Of a DNA stretch of 64,000 nucleotides, positions 50,634 through 59,440 are shown piece by piece. Both the position numbers and the translations under genes were made by a program. Where the stretch lies: NCBI RefSeq assembly GCF_914271545.1, contig NZ_CAJZAH010000001.1, positions 682,001 through 746,000 on the forward strand. The letters are read 5' to 3'. The first letter of the stretch is position 1, and each line of letters starts with the position of its first letter. This stretch comes from Cupriavidus respiraculi (GTDB taxonomy: Bacteria > Pseudomonadota > Gammaproteobacteria > Burkholderiales > Burkholderiaceae). The notes beneath the pieces are model-generated. The model was given only the letters and a program-made list of their open reading frames with translations. It made no database searches and was not told where the DNA came from.

Positions 50634-51518
50634 TCAGGTCTGCCCTTCGAAGACAAGGCTGATCGCCGGCGCGTACTTGTCGCCGTGGCCGGCGGCAATG
50701 GCCGCATCGAAGCAGGCGATCAGGTTTTTGGCGCCGGTGGCGTTCACCCCCACCTGGTCGCCCAGCGCGGCCGCATACATCAGGTCCTTGCGGGCATAGG
50801 TCACCGGAAAGGCGCGCTCGGGAAAGTCCAGCGGCGCGATGGCTTTCATGCCGTGGTTGCGCAGCGCGAAGCTGTCGGCGGATCCCACCGACAGGGCCGC
50901 GAACAGCCGCTGCGGATCCACCCCGGCCCGGGCGCCGATGGCGCGCGCCTCGGCCAGCGCCAGCACGGTTTCGTACAGCACCATGTTGTTCAGGATCTTC
51001 ACCACCTGGCCAGCGCCCACGCCGCCGGCATGGATGACGTCCGCGGCGAACATGCGGATCAGCGGCTCGATCCGGGCGAACACCTCGTCCTCGGCGCCCA
51101 CCGGTACCGCCAGCGTGCCGGCCTCGGCGGCGGCGCGCGTGCGCATGACCGGCGCATCGGCAAAGCGCACACCGCGCTCGGCCAGCGCCGCGGCCACCTT
51201 CTTTGCTGTGTCCCTGGGCGAGGTGCTCAGGTCCACGACCACCTGTCCCGCGCGGCTGTGCTCCAGCAGTCCGCCGGCGCCCAGCACCACGCTTTCCACG
51301 ACCTCGCCCGAGGGCAGCGACAGAAAGATGACATCCGCTTGCGCCGCAATCTCGGCCAGCGTGGCCTCGCGCACACCGTGCGCGGCGAGCCTGTGCAGCG
51401 GCTCCGGATCGCGGTCGCACGCGCTGACACGGGCACCGCTCTTGCTGGCGAGATGGCGGCACATCGGCTCGCCCATCACGCCGACGCCGATAAAGCCGAT
51501 CGAGTCGATCGTAGACAT
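50634..51518 (-). CDS. 3-hydroxyisobutyrate dehydrogenase-like / tartronate semialdehyde reductase-like oxidoreductase
   Basis: Beta-hydroxyacid dehydrogenase of 294 residues. Rossmann motif IGFIGVGVMGEPMCRHL, substrate-binding DAPVMRTRAAAEAGTLAVPVGA (variant of DAPVSGG), the catalytic Lys in GAGQVVKILNNM, and the C-terminal KDLMYA. The variant loop with TRAAAEA suggests a substrate differing from classical hydroxyisobutyrate. Placed between the aldehyde dehydrogenase and the lactonase-like genes of the same operon. Confidence 0.9.
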   Translation of the reverse strand: MSTIDSIGFIGVGVMGEPMCRHLASKSGARVSACDRDPEPLHRLAAHGVREATLAEIAAQADVIFLSLPSGEVVESVVLGAGGLLEHSRAGQVVVDLSTSPRDTAKKVAAALAERGVRFADAPVMRTRAAAEAGTLAVPVGAEDEVFARIEPLIRMFAADVIHAGGVGAGQVVKILNNMVLYETVLALAEARAIGARAGVDPQRLFAALSVGSADSFALRNHGMKAIAPLDFPERAFPVTYARKDLMYAAALGDQVGVNATGAKNLIACFDAAIAAGHGDKYAPAISLVFEGQT

Positions 51519-51565
51519 GAAGATTTTCCTGGGTTGATTCGTTGCTGGGGTGGCGGCGCGCAGGC

Positions 51566-53056
51566 TCAGCCCGCCGCGGGAGACGACGGCATGTTGGCCG
51601 GGTTCATGCTCCAGTAGATGCCCTTGCTCTGCTGGTACAGCCGCACGCCATTGACGCCCTTCTCCCGCCCGATGCCGCTTTCCTTGAAGCCGCCGAACGG
51701 CGTGGCGATCGACAGTTGCTTGTAGGTGTTGATCCAGACCAGTCCGGTCTCCACCGCGCGCGCCACGCGCCAGGCGCGCTGGTAGTTGCCGGTCCAGATG
51801 CCCGACGCCAGGCCGAACACGGTACCGTTGGCCTGCGCGATCACGTCCGCCTCGTCGTCGAACGGCAGCACGCACAGCACGGGCCCGAAGATCTCCTGCT
51901 GCACCGCGGTGGCGCGCGGGTCCAGGCCGCCGATCACCGTAGGCAGATAGAAGGCGCCGCGCGCCAGTTCCGGCGCCGTGGGCGGGCAACCGCCCGCCAG
52001 CACCTGACCGCCCTCCCGCCGCGCGCCGTCGACGAAGCCGGCAACGCGGTCGCGATGCGCGAAGCCGGCGAGCGGGCCGATGCGCGAACCGCCATCGTGC
52101 GGCATGCCGACGCGGATGGCATTGGCCTTCTCCACCAGCAGCGCCACGGCCCTGTCGTAGATGCCGCGCTGCAGGAACAGCCGCGAGCCGGCCACGCACG
52201 ATTGCCCGCTGCCCTCGAAGATGCCGTCGACAACGCCATCGATGGCGGCCTCGACGTTGGCGTCGTCGAAGAGGATGTGCGGGGATTTGCCGCCCAGTTC
52301 GAGCGCCACCGGAATCAGGCGCTGGGCGGCGATGGCCGCGATGCTGCGCCCGGTGGCCGTGCCGCCGGTGAACGACACCATGCGCACGTCGGGATGGTTG
52401 ACCAGCGCGCTGCCCGTGATGCGGCCATCGCCGGTCACCACGTTGAGCAGGCCCCTGGGCAGCCCGGCTTCCAGCGCCACCTCGCCGAGCAGCAGCGCGG
52501 CCGACGGCGTGACCTCCGAGGGCTTGAGAACCACGGCGTTGCCGGCGGCCAGTGCCGGCGCGACCTTCTGGGCTTCCATCGTCATCGGCGAATTCCACGG
52601 CGTGATGGCGACCACCACGCCATAGGGTTCGTACGCCGTCATCGACAGATAGTCGCCGCGCGAGGGCGTGACTTCGGCACCCAGCGTCTCGCAGACGGCG
52701 GCGTAGTAGCGGAACGTGGCGGCGGCCGACGCGGCCTGCGCCTTGCACTCGGACCACACCTTGCCGTTCTCCAGCATCTGCAGCCGGGCGAACTCGTCGG
52801 CGCGCGCCTCCATGCCGTCGGCGATGCGGTTCAGGAGGCGGGCGCGCAGGTGCGGCAGCATGTCCCGCCACGCCGGGTCGGCGGCGGCCGCGCGCGCCGA
52901 CGCCACGGCGGCATCGACGTGGGCGGCGCTCCCGCTCGACACCCTGAAATTGACCTCGCCCGTGGCCGGGTTGATCGAGTCGAAGGTCGTGTCCGGCGTG
53001 ACGACGTGCTCGCCACCGATCAACATGCCCTTGATTTGCTGCCCTGACTGCTGCAT
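51566..53056 (-). CDS. aldehyde dehydrogenase (NAD(P)+-dependent)
   Basis: ALDH superfamily enzyme of 496 residues. Visible: TPWNSPMTMEAQKVAPALAAGN and KPSEVTP (cofactor), SFTGGTATGRSI, the catalytic Glu in LELGGKSPHILF and catalytic Cys in GSGQSCVAGSRLF, then EIFGPVLCVLPF and the C-terminal PFGGFKESGIGREKG. It lies 47 bases downstream of livF in the operon. The substrate is presumably the aldehyde formed from the imported compound. Confidence 0.92.
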   Translation of the reverse strand: MQQSGQQIKGMLIGGEHVVTPDTTFDSINPATGEVNFRVSSGSAAHVDAAVASARAAAADPAWRDMLPHLRARLLNRIADGMEARADEFARLQMLENGKVWSECKAQAASAAATFRYYAAVCETLGAEVTPSRGDYLSMTAYEPYGVVVAITPWNSPMTMEAQKVAPALAAGNAVVLKPSEVTPSAALLLGEVALEAGLPRGLLNVVTGDGRITGSALVNHPDVRMVSFTGGTATGRSIAAIAAQRLIPVALELGGKSPHILFDDANVEAAIDGVVDGIFEGSGQSCVAGSRLFLQRGIYDRAVALLVEKANAIRVGMPHDGGSRIGPLAGFAHRDRVAGFVDGARREGGQVLAGGCPPTAPELARGAFYLPTVIGGLDPRATAVQQEIFGPVLCVLPFDDEADVIAQANGTVFGLASGIWTGNYQRAWRVARAVETGLVWINTYKQLSIATPFGGFKESGIGREKGVNGVRLYQQSKGIYWSMNPANMPSSPAAG

Positions 53057-53102
53057 TCCGTATGACTCCGTGGATGACGATGGCGGCGCGTTGCGTGCCG
53101 CC

Positions 53103-53816
53103 TCAAATACCAAGATAGGCCTTCTGCACGAAGGGATCGGCCAGCAGTTCCGCGCCGCCGCCGGCACGCACCACGGCACCCTGCTCCAGCACATAGGCAT
53201 GCTTTGCGAGCTTCAGCGCGAGGCGCGCGTTCTGCTCGACCAGGATCACCGATACGCCGGCCTCCCGGTTGATGCGCTCGATGGTGTCGGCGATCTCGGC
53301 CACCACCTTGGGCGCGATGCCCAGCGACGGCTCGTCGAGCATCAGGATTCGCGGCCGCGACATCATCGCCCGGCCGATGGCCACCATCTGCTGCTCGCCC
53401 CCGGACAGCGAACCGGCCAGTTGCCGGCGTCGCTCCGCCACGCGCGGGAACAGCGCATAGACCTGCTCCAGCGCGGCCCTGCGCTCGTCCGCGCGCCTGA
53501 CGGTGTGCGCCCCGACCTCCAGGTTCTCCAGCACCGTCATGCGCGGAAACAGGCGCCGGCCCTCCGGCGACAGCGCCATCCCCATCGCCACCCGCTGCGC
53601 GGCGCTGCTGCGCTGGATCGGCTCGCCGTCCAGCAGCAGCGTGCCGGCCGACAGGGTCTTGAGCCCCATCAGCGCCTTCAGCGTGGTGCTCTTGCCGGCA
53701 CCATTGGCGCCCACCAGCGCCACGATCTCGCCGGCACGCACCGTGAACGAGACATCGCGCACGGCCGCGAGCGGCCCGTAGTGGACGGCCATGTTGGTGG
53801 CCTCAAGCGTGCGCAT
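53103..53816 (-). CDS. livF: branched-chain amino-acid-type ABC transporter ATPase LivF
   Basis: ATPase of 237 residues. Walker A GANGAGKST, signature LSGGEQQM, Walker B ILMLDEPSLG and the switch His region. Size and sequence (PRMTVLENLEVGAH, VGANGAGKSTTLKALMGL) identify the LivF branch. ATG 53816 overlaps the livG stop by 14 bases; ATG 53846 would extend it needlessly. Partner of LivG, LivH and LivM. Confidence 0.93.
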   Translation of the reverse strand: MRTLEATNMAVHYGPLAAVRDVSFTVRAGEIVALVGANGAGKSTTLKALMGLKTLSAGTLLLDGEPIQRSSAAQRVAMGMALSPEGRRLFPRMTVLENLEVGAHTVRRADERRAALEQVYALFPRVAERRRQLAGSLSGGEQQMVAIGRAMMSRPRILMLDEPSLGIAPKVVAEIADTIERINREAGVSVILVEQNARLALKLAKHAYVLEQGAVVRAGGGAELLADPFVQKAYLGI

Positions 53817-54582
53817 GGTCGGGCGCTCCCAGATAGGCTTCGACAACGGCGGGGTTGGCCCTGACCTGCGCGGGCGTGCCTTCGGCGATCTTCTGCCCCT
53901 GCACCAGCACCACGATGCGTTCGCAGGTGCCCATCACCAGCGCCATGTGGTGCTCGACGAACAGCAGCGACAGCTTGTGCTCGGCGCGCAGCGTGCTCAG
54001 CAGCCGCCCGAAGTCCGCGCATTCCTCTGGATTCAGTCCGGCCGCGGGTTCGTCCAGCAGCAGCAGCCGCGGGCGCGTGGCCAGCCCGATGGCGACACCG
54101 AGCCGCTTCTGGTGGCCATAGGCCAGACCGCCTGCGAGCGTGTGGCGATGGGCGGACAGGCCGGTGATGTCCAGTACATGGTCCACGTCGCGGTCGACGG
54201 CCCGCATGGCGGCGCGGAAGCGGGCGCGCCCGGCGATCTGCGTCCATACGGAGACGCCCAGCCGCGAGATGGCACCGCGAAACACGTTCTCCGCGACGGT
54301 GGCACGGGGATACACGGCCGCCGACTGGAACGTGCGCGCCAACCCGAGCCGCACCACCCGGCTCGATGCCATGTGCGCGATCTCGTGTCCGTCGAACGAC
54401 ACGCTGCCCGCGTCAGGCCGCAGCGAGCCGCTGATCAGATTGAAGGCCGTGCTCTTGCCCGCGCCATTGGGGCCGATCAGCCCGACGATCTCGCCCGCGC
54501 GCACATCGAAGCTCAGGTCCCGCACCGCGGCCAGGCCGCCGAAGGACTTCGAGAGGCCGCGTACCTGCAGCAGCGCGCTCAT
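53803..54582 (-). CDS. livG: branched-chain amino-acid-type ABC transporter ATPase LivG
   Basis: ATPase of 259 residues. Walker A GPNGAGKST, the LivG-type FNLISGSLRPDAG, RTFQSAAVYPRATVAENV, a signature-like segment (LAYGHQKRLGVAIGLA) in which the usual LSYGQQR is altered to LAYGHQK, and Walker B LLLLDEPAAGLNPEE. ATG 54582 overlaps the livM stop by 4 bases. Confidence 0.93.
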   Translation of the reverse strand: MSALLQVRGLSKSFGGLAAVRDLSFDVRAGEIVGLIGPNGAGKSTAFNLISGSLRPDAGSVSFDGHEIAHMASSRVVRLGLARTFQSAAVYPRATVAENVFRGAISRLGVSVWTQIAGRARFRAAMRAVDRDVDHVLDITGLSAHRHTLAGGLAYGHQKRLGVAIGLATRPRLLLLDEPAAGLNPEECADFGRLLSTLRAEHKLSLLFVEHHMALVMGTCERIVVLVQGQKIAEGTPAQVRANPAVVEAYLGAPDHAHA

Positions 54583-55586
54583 GCCCGGCCTCCCGCGCGG
54601 CGCGGCAGGCGAAACCCCGCGAGGCCCTGCGGCAGGAACCGCAGGATCGCGATCAACGTAATGCCGTAGAGGATGTTCTGCGTCTGCACCGCGCCGCGGA
54701 AGAGCTCGGGCAGCGGCGTCATGACCAGCGCGCCGACCAGCGGCCCGAACACCGACGTGCGGCCGCCGACCACCAGCATGATGATGGCCGCGACCGACAC
54801 ATGGGTGGAGAACGACTCGGGCGAGACGAAGCCCACGTAGTGCGCGAGGCAGGCTCCGCCCAGCCCCGCGAAGGCGCTGCCCAGGGTGAAGGCGAACAGC
54901 CGGTTGTCCTGCACGCTCAGCCCACTGGCTTCCGCCAGCTGCGCGTTGTCGCCCACCGCGTCCAGCATATGGCCCTTGGGCGTTCGGAACAGCACGGCCA
55001 GGAAGACCACCGTGGCGACGGCCAGCACCGCGGCGAGGCAGTAGAACGACTGCCGGGTGTCGAACGCCATGCCCAGCATCCGCGCCGGCGCGATGTTCGA
55101 GATGCCATTGGCGCCACCGGTGACCGCGCCGCCTTCCAGCAGCGCCAGCCGGAACAGTTCCCCGAATGCGAACGTGATCAGCACGAAATACACCCCCCGC
55201 AGGCGCAGGATCGCGGCGCCGAGCACGAAGGCCACGGCAGCGGCCAGCGCCGTTCCCAGCACCGCGGCCAGCACGAACGGCACCCCGAACTTGCCCGCGA
55301 GCACCGAGCCATAGGCTCCGAGGCCCACGAAGGCGGCATGGCAGAAGGACAGCTGGCCGGTGCGGCTGAGGATCGCCAGCCCGCTGACGATCACCACGTT
55401 CAGGCAGATCAGCACCGCGAGGTGCAGGTGGAACGAACTGCCGCTGATCAGCGGCAGTGCAAGCACGGCCAGCGCGGCCGCCGCGAGCGGCCACGCCCGG
55501 CGCAGCGCTAACGCCGTGGTGGCGGTGTCACGGTGGCCCGGCGCGGCATCGCGCGTCAGAGTATCCATGGTGTCCTGTTTGTCCAT
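54579..55586 (-). CDS. livM: ABC transporter permease LivM
   Basis: Permease of 335 residues with about nine membrane segments. LivM signatures: GLAILSRTGQLSFCHAAFVGLGAYGS and FRTPKGHMLDAVGDNAQLAEASGLSV. The last third has LFAFTLGSAFAGLGGACLAHY. ATG 55586 lies one base after the livH stop. Confidence 0.92.
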   Translation of the reverse strand: MDKQDTMDTLTRDAAPGHRDTATTALALRRAWPLAAAALAVLALPLISGSSFHLHLAVLICLNVVIVSGLAILSRTGQLSFCHAAFVGLGAYGSVLAGKFGVPFVLAAVLGTALAAAVAFVLGAAILRLRGVYFVLITFAFGELFRLALLEGGAVTGGANGISNIAPARMLGMAFDTRQSFYCLAAVLAVATVVFLAVLFRTPKGHMLDAVGDNAQLAEASGLSVQDNRLFAFTLGSAFAGLGGACLAHYVGFVSPESFSTHVSVAAIIMLVVGGRTSVFGPLVGALVMTPLPELFRGAVQTQNILYGITLIAILRFLPQGLAGFRLPRRAGGRA

Positions 55587-55587
55587 G

Positions 55588-56457
55588 TCATTGCTCCTGG
55601 GTGCCGAGCAGGCCGGACGGCCGGAATACCAGCATCACCATCACGAGCACGAAGATCAGCATGTCGGAGAGGCTGCTGCCAAGGAAGGTGCCGCCCAGGC
55701 TTTCCGCGATGCCCAGCAGCAGGCTCGCCAGCGCCGCCCCCGGAATGCTGCCCAGGCCGCCGAGGATAACTACGATGAAGGCCTTCAGCGCGGGCGTGGA
55801 ACCGATGAAGGGAGAGACCGAGAAGAGCGGCGCCATCAGGGCGCCCGCGGTAGCGGCAAGCCCCGCGCCGAGCGCGAAGCCGAGCGGATAGATGACGCGC
55901 GCATTGATGCCCTGCGCCGTGGCGATCTCCGTGTCCTGCACCACCGCGCGCAGCGCGCGGCCGGTGCGCGAATGCATCAGGAACAGGTAGAGCGCGACGA
56001 GCACCAGCGCGGATGCGCCCACCACGTACAGGCGCGACATCGGCATCGCGACCGGCCCCAGGCTCACCAGCCCCTGGGCCACGGCGGGCATCGACTGCGG
56101 GTCCGGCCCGAACAGCATCAACGCGCCGTTCTGCAGGATCATCGCCAGGCCGATGGTGGCGATCATGCCGTTCAGCTCGTCGCCGCGGAACGGCTTGAGC
56201 ACCACCAGTTCGCACAGCCAGCCCAGCACGACGGCCAGCGCGAAGGTGGCCAGCACGGCCGGAAAGAACGACAGGTTCCACTGGGTCACGCACAGGAACG
56301 CGGCGAACGCCCCGAGCATGTAGAACTCGCCATGGGCGAAGTTCACGATGCGCATGACGCCGAACACCAGCGTGAAGCCGATCGCCATCAGCAGGTACAG
56401 CAGGCCGACGATCAGGCCATTGGTCAGCGTCTGCCCGAGCAGGAAGTACAGGTCCAC
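55588..56457 (-). CDS. livH: ABC transporter permease LivH
   Basis: Permease of 289 residues with about eight membrane segments. LivH signatures: TNGLIVGLLYLLMAIGFTLVFGVMRIVNFAHGEFYMLGAF, and MHSRTGRALRAVVQDTEIATAQGIN. The start is a GTG at 56457 in GTG-GAC-CTG-TAC, the position of the family start; an ATG far upstream would add a non-conserved leader. Confidence 0.92.
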   Translation of the reverse strand: MDLYFLLGQTLTNGLIVGLLYLLMAIGFTLVFGVMRIVNFAHGEFYMLGAFAAFLCVTQWNLSFFPAVLATFALAVVLGWLCELVVLKPFRGDELNGMIATIGLAMILQNGALMLFGPDPQSMPAVAQGLVSLGPVAMPMSRLYVVGASALVLVALYLFLMHSRTGRALRAVVQDTEIATAQGINARVIYPLGFALGAGLAATAGALMAPLFSVSPFIGSTPALKAFIVVILGGLGSIPGAALASLLLGIAESLGGTFLGSSLSDMLIFVLVMVMLVFRPSGLLGTQEQ

Positions 56458-56492
56458 GGTGGAGCCCCCGAGTGGTCGCGGCGTCGTCGCGG

Positions 56493-57659
56493 TTACTGGC
56501 AGGCGGTCAGCGTGCAGCGCGCGCGGATGACTTCCTGCCCGCCCTTGACTTCCGCGATATAGAACGGCGCGCTGATCTGGTGGTCCGCGCCATACACGGC
56601 CTTGCCCGTCCACGTCAGCGTGCCCAGGATGCCCTGGTAGTGGTTGATCCCTTCCAGCGCCGTGCGGACCTTGGCGGTGTCGGTGGTGCCGGCCGTGGTG
56701 ATCGCCTGGAACAGCATGCGGCTGCCGTCGTAGAACGCCGGGCTGAAGCCGTTCATCCGCTTCTTGTACTTGGCCTGGTAGCGCTCGCTGTACGCCTTGA
56801 CCGCGGCATTGGCCGGGTCCACGGTGGTATTGACCAGCATGCCCTCGGTCACGGCATTGCCCGCGACGCTGACGATCTCCGGCGTGGACGGTCCGCCGCT
56901 GCGGATGATCAGTCCCTTGAAGCCGAGCTCGCGGGCCTGCTTGACGATCAGGCCGGCGGTGCCGGGCGCGTTGCCATCCAGCTCGATGGCGTCGATGCCC
57001 TTGGCCATCATGCGGGTCAGCAGGGGCACCATGTCCACGCGCTCGCGCTCGAAGAACTCCTTGGCCGCCAACTGCGAGCCGGCCTTGGCGTAGGCTTTCT
57101 CCAGATCGGCGGCGATCTGCTGGCCGGTCTCGTCATTGGGGAACAGCGCCCCGACCTTCTTGACGCCGCGCGTCTTGACGACCCAGTCGATCTGCGGCTG
57201 CGACGTCTCCATCGTCGTCAGGTTCGGGCGGAACGTATGGGGCTTGTCCGCGCCGATGACCTTGGGGGTGAAGCCCAGCGTCATCATGATCACGCCGTTC
57301 TTCTCGGTGATGGGCGACACGGCCAGCGCGGCGGCGGATCCCACCGGCCCGATCAGGTATTTGACCTTGTCCTCGAACACCAGGCGGTTGACCGCGGTCA
57401 CGGCTTCGTTGGCCTGGTACTTGTCGTCGTAGGCGACGACCTGAACCTTGTACTTCTTGCCGCCGACATCCAGCCCGCCCTTGGCGTTGACATCGTCCGC
57501 CGCGAGTTCCGCGGCGTAGAGCATGCCCTGCCCCCAGGCCGCGCCCGCGCCGGACAGCGTCACCACCGCGCCGATCTTCAGCACTTCCTGGGCATGGACA
57601 GGACCGGCCAACGCCAACAAGGCGGCGGCGCCGGCGGCTACTGCGGTTGTGTTCAGCAT
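56493..57659 (-). CDS. livK: ABC transporter substrate-binding protein, LivK-like
   Basis: Periplasmic type I binding protein of 388 residues. Signal peptide AVAAGAAALLALAGPVHAQ, then the Leu/Ile/Val-binding pattern (VLKIGAVVTLSGAGAAWGQGMLYAAELAADDVNAKGG; GPVGSAAALAVSPITEKNGV). GGAGGA lies before the ATG. Head gene of the right operon, behind the promoter and operator at 57700-57763. The companion genes suggest an acyl or aromatic acid rather than an amino acid (inference). Confidence 0.92.
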   Translation of the reverse strand: MLNTTAVAAGAAALLALAGPVHAQEVLKIGAVVTLSGAGAAWGQGMLYAAELAADDVNAKGGLDVGGKKYKVQVVAYDDKYQANEAVTAVNRLVFEDKVKYLIGPVGSAAALAVSPITEKNGVIMMTLGFTPKVIGADKPHTFRPNLTTMETSQPQIDWVVKTRGVKKVGALFPNDETGQQIAADLEKAYAKAGSQLAAKEFFERERVDMVPLLTRMMAKGIDAIELDGNAPGTAGLIVKQARELGFKGLIIRSGGPSTPEIVSVAGNAVTEGMLVNTTVDPANAAVKAYSERYQAKYKKRMNGFSPAFYDGSRMLFQAITTAGTTDTAKVRTALEGINHYQGILGTLTWTGKAVYGADHQISAPFYIAEVKGGQEVIRARCTLTACQ

Positions 57660-57699
57660 GGTGTCTCCTCCATCGTCGAAGCGGGTGGCTCCCGCTATC

Positions 57700-57725
57700 G
57701 TTCTTTTCAGCAGAACGCTTGTTCT
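57700..57725. promoter_or_regulatory. three-half-site operator, copy 2
   Basis: GTTCT (57700-57704), seven bases, AGAAC (57712-57716), four bases, GTTCT (57721-57725): same half-sites and same spacing as at 48793-48818. It starts 9 bases past the -10 of the liv promoter. Confidence 0.75.
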
Positions 57726-57734
57726 GTTTTTCGG

Positions 57735-57763
57735 ATTATGTGAGGCGGGATGGGGGATGTCAA
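57735..57763 (-). promoter_or_regulatory. sigma-70 promoter of the liv operon
   Basis: TTGACA (57763-57758) and CATAAT (57740-57735) on the minus strand with a 17-base spacer: near-consensus and so probably strong when not repressed. Confidence 0.8.
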
Positions 57764-57784
57764 CCTGAACGTGACGGGCGTGTT

Positions 57785-57815
57785 CTCCCTCTCCCGCGCT
57801 GCGGGAAAGGGGGAG
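57785..57815. repeat. CTCTCCC hairpin element, copy 2
   Basis: CTCCCTCTCCCGC and GCGGGAAAGGGGGAG around a GCT loop form a long imperfect hairpin between the liv promoter and the tctA terminator. Similar to copies at 13785-13818 and 60387-60413. Confidence 0.6.
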
Positions 57816-57844
57816 CAAACCCGAGACGACACAAACTACAGACG

Positions 57845-57870
57845 AAAAAAAGGCCCATCGAAATGGGCCT
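57845..57870 (-). terminator. rho-independent terminator of tctBA
   Basis: On the minus strand: stem AGGCCCAT, loop TTCG, stem ATGGGCCT, then seven T (57851-57845). Perfect 8-base stem with an extra-stable UUCG tetraloop; 55 bases after the tctA stop. Confidence 0.93.
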
Positions 57871-57924
57871 TGATGCAAATGCCGGATCGTGGATCCGGCG
57901 GAGGTGCCGTCGTGCGCGGCCTGC

Positions 57925-59427
57925 CTATTCTTCCTGGAACGCTTCTTCCCGCTTGCTCTTGATCGCCGGCAGGGCGACCACGGCCACCAGCGCCGCCGCG
58001 GCGACCAGCAGGCCCAGCGACAGCGGACGGCTGGCGAACACGGTGAAGTCGCCACGCGAGAGCAGCAGCGTGCGGCGGAAGTTCTCTTCCATCATCGGTC
58101 CCAGCACGAAGCCCAGCAGCAGCGGCGCCGGTTCGCAACGCAGCTTGTGGAAGATGTAGCCGATCGCACCGCAGCCCGCGGCCATGAAGACATCGAACAC
58201 GGTGTTGTTCACCGAGTAGACGCCGATGCTGCAGAACACCAGGATGGCCGGATAGAGGAAGCGGTACGGCACGGTGAGCAGCTTCACCCAGATGCCGATC
58301 AGCGGCAGGTTCAGCACCACGAGCATCAGGTTGCCAATCCACATCGAGGCGATCAGGCCCCAGAACAGCGCGGGGTTGCTGGTCATGACCTGCGGGCCGG
58401 GCTGGATGTTGTGGATCGTCATCGCGCCGACCATCAGCGCCATCACCGCATTGGGCGGGATGCCCAGCGTCAGCAGCGGAATGAACGACGTCTGCGATGC
58501 AGCGTTGTTGGCGGACTCGGGACCGGCCACGCCTTCGATGGCGCCCTTGCCGAATTCCTGCGGATACCTGGAGGTCTTCTTCTCCAGCGAGTACGCCGCG
58601 AACGACGACAGCGATGCGCCGCCGCCCGGCAGCACGCCCAGCGCCGAGCCGAGCACCGTGCCGCGCAGCACGGCGGGAATCATGCGCTTGAAGTCTTCCT
58701 TGTTGGGAAAGAGACCGGAAATCTTGTCCGTGAAGGTTTCCCGGTGTTCCTTCTGCTCCAGGTTCGCGATGATCTCGGCGAAGCCGAACAGGCCCATGGC
58801 CAGCGCCGTGATGCTGATGCCATCGGTCAGTTCCGGCACGTCGAACGAGTAGCGGGCCGCGCCCGAATTCACGTCGGTGCCGACCAGTCCGAGCAGCAGT
58901 CCGAGCACGATCATCGAGACGGCCTTGACCAGCGAGCCGGACGCCAGCACGACGGCACCGATCAGACCCAGCACCATCAGCGAGAAGTACTCCGCCGGGC
59001 CGAACTTGAACGCCAGTTCGGACAGCGGCGTGGCGAACGCGGCGAGGATCAGCGTGGCGACACAGCCGGCGAAGAACGAGCCCAGGCCCGCGGTGGCCAG
59101 CGCCACGCCCGCGCGGCCGCGCCTTGCCATCTGGTAGCCGTCCAGCGTGGTGACCACGGCGGAGGACTCGCCCGGCAGGTTCACCAGAATCGCCGTGGTG
59201 GAGCCGCCGTACTGCGCACCGTAGTAGATGCCGGCCAGCATGATCAGCGCCGCAATCGGCGGCAGCGTGTAGGTGATCGGCAGCAACATGGCGATCGTGG
59301 CCAGCGGGCCGAGGCCCGGCAGCACGCCGATCAGCGTGCCCAGCACACAGCCAAGGAAGGCGTAGCCGAGGTTCTGCAGCGATAGCGCCGTGGAGAACCC
59401 CAGCGCGAGGTGGTCGAACAATTCCAT
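57925..59427 (-). CDS. tctA: tripartite tricarboxylate transporter large membrane subunit TctA
   Basis: Membrane protein of 500 residues, about 10-12 segments, TctA family: LGCVLGTLIGVLPGLGPLATIAMLLPITY, GIYYGAQYGGSTTAILVNLPGESSAVVTTLDGYQMAR, GVLPGGGASLSSFAAYSLEKK and FGKGAIEGVAGPESANNA are the conserved family blocks. It follows tctB by 13 bases. No own TctC gene adjoins; the receptors of the window, mainly the tctC-like at 7712, could feed it. Confidence 0.95.
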   Translation of the reverse strand: MELFDHLALGFSTALSLQNLGYAFLGCVLGTLIGVLPGLGPLATIAMLLPITYTLPPIAALIMLAGIYYGAQYGGSTTAILVNLPGESSAVVTTLDGYQMARRGRAGVALATAGLGSFFAGCVATLILAAFATPLSELAFKFGPAEYFSLMVLGLIGAVVLASGSLVKAVSMIVLGLLLGLVGTDVNSGAARYSFDVPELTDGISITALAMGLFGFAEIIANLEQKEHRETFTDKISGLFPNKEDFKRMIPAVLRGTVLGSALGVLPGGGASLSSFAAYSLEKKTSRYPQEFGKGAIEGVAGPESANNAASQTSFIPLLTLGIPPNAVMALMVGAMTIHNIQPGPQVMTSNPALFWGLIASMWIGNLMLVVLNLPLIGIWVKLLTVPYRFLYPAILVFCSIGVYSVNNTVFDVFMAAGCGAIGYIFHKLRCEPAPLLLGFVLGPMMEENFRRTLLLSRGDFTVFASRPLSLGLLVAAAALVAVVALPAIKSKREEAFQEE

Positions 59428-59440
59428 GCTGTCGTGCTCC

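Noticed and set aside
50634-52871. A 745-codon frame suggesting an ALDH-HIBADH fusion
   Set aside because: The N-terminal part is out of frame with the aldehyde dehydrogenase; the real ALDH ends at 51566 in another frame.
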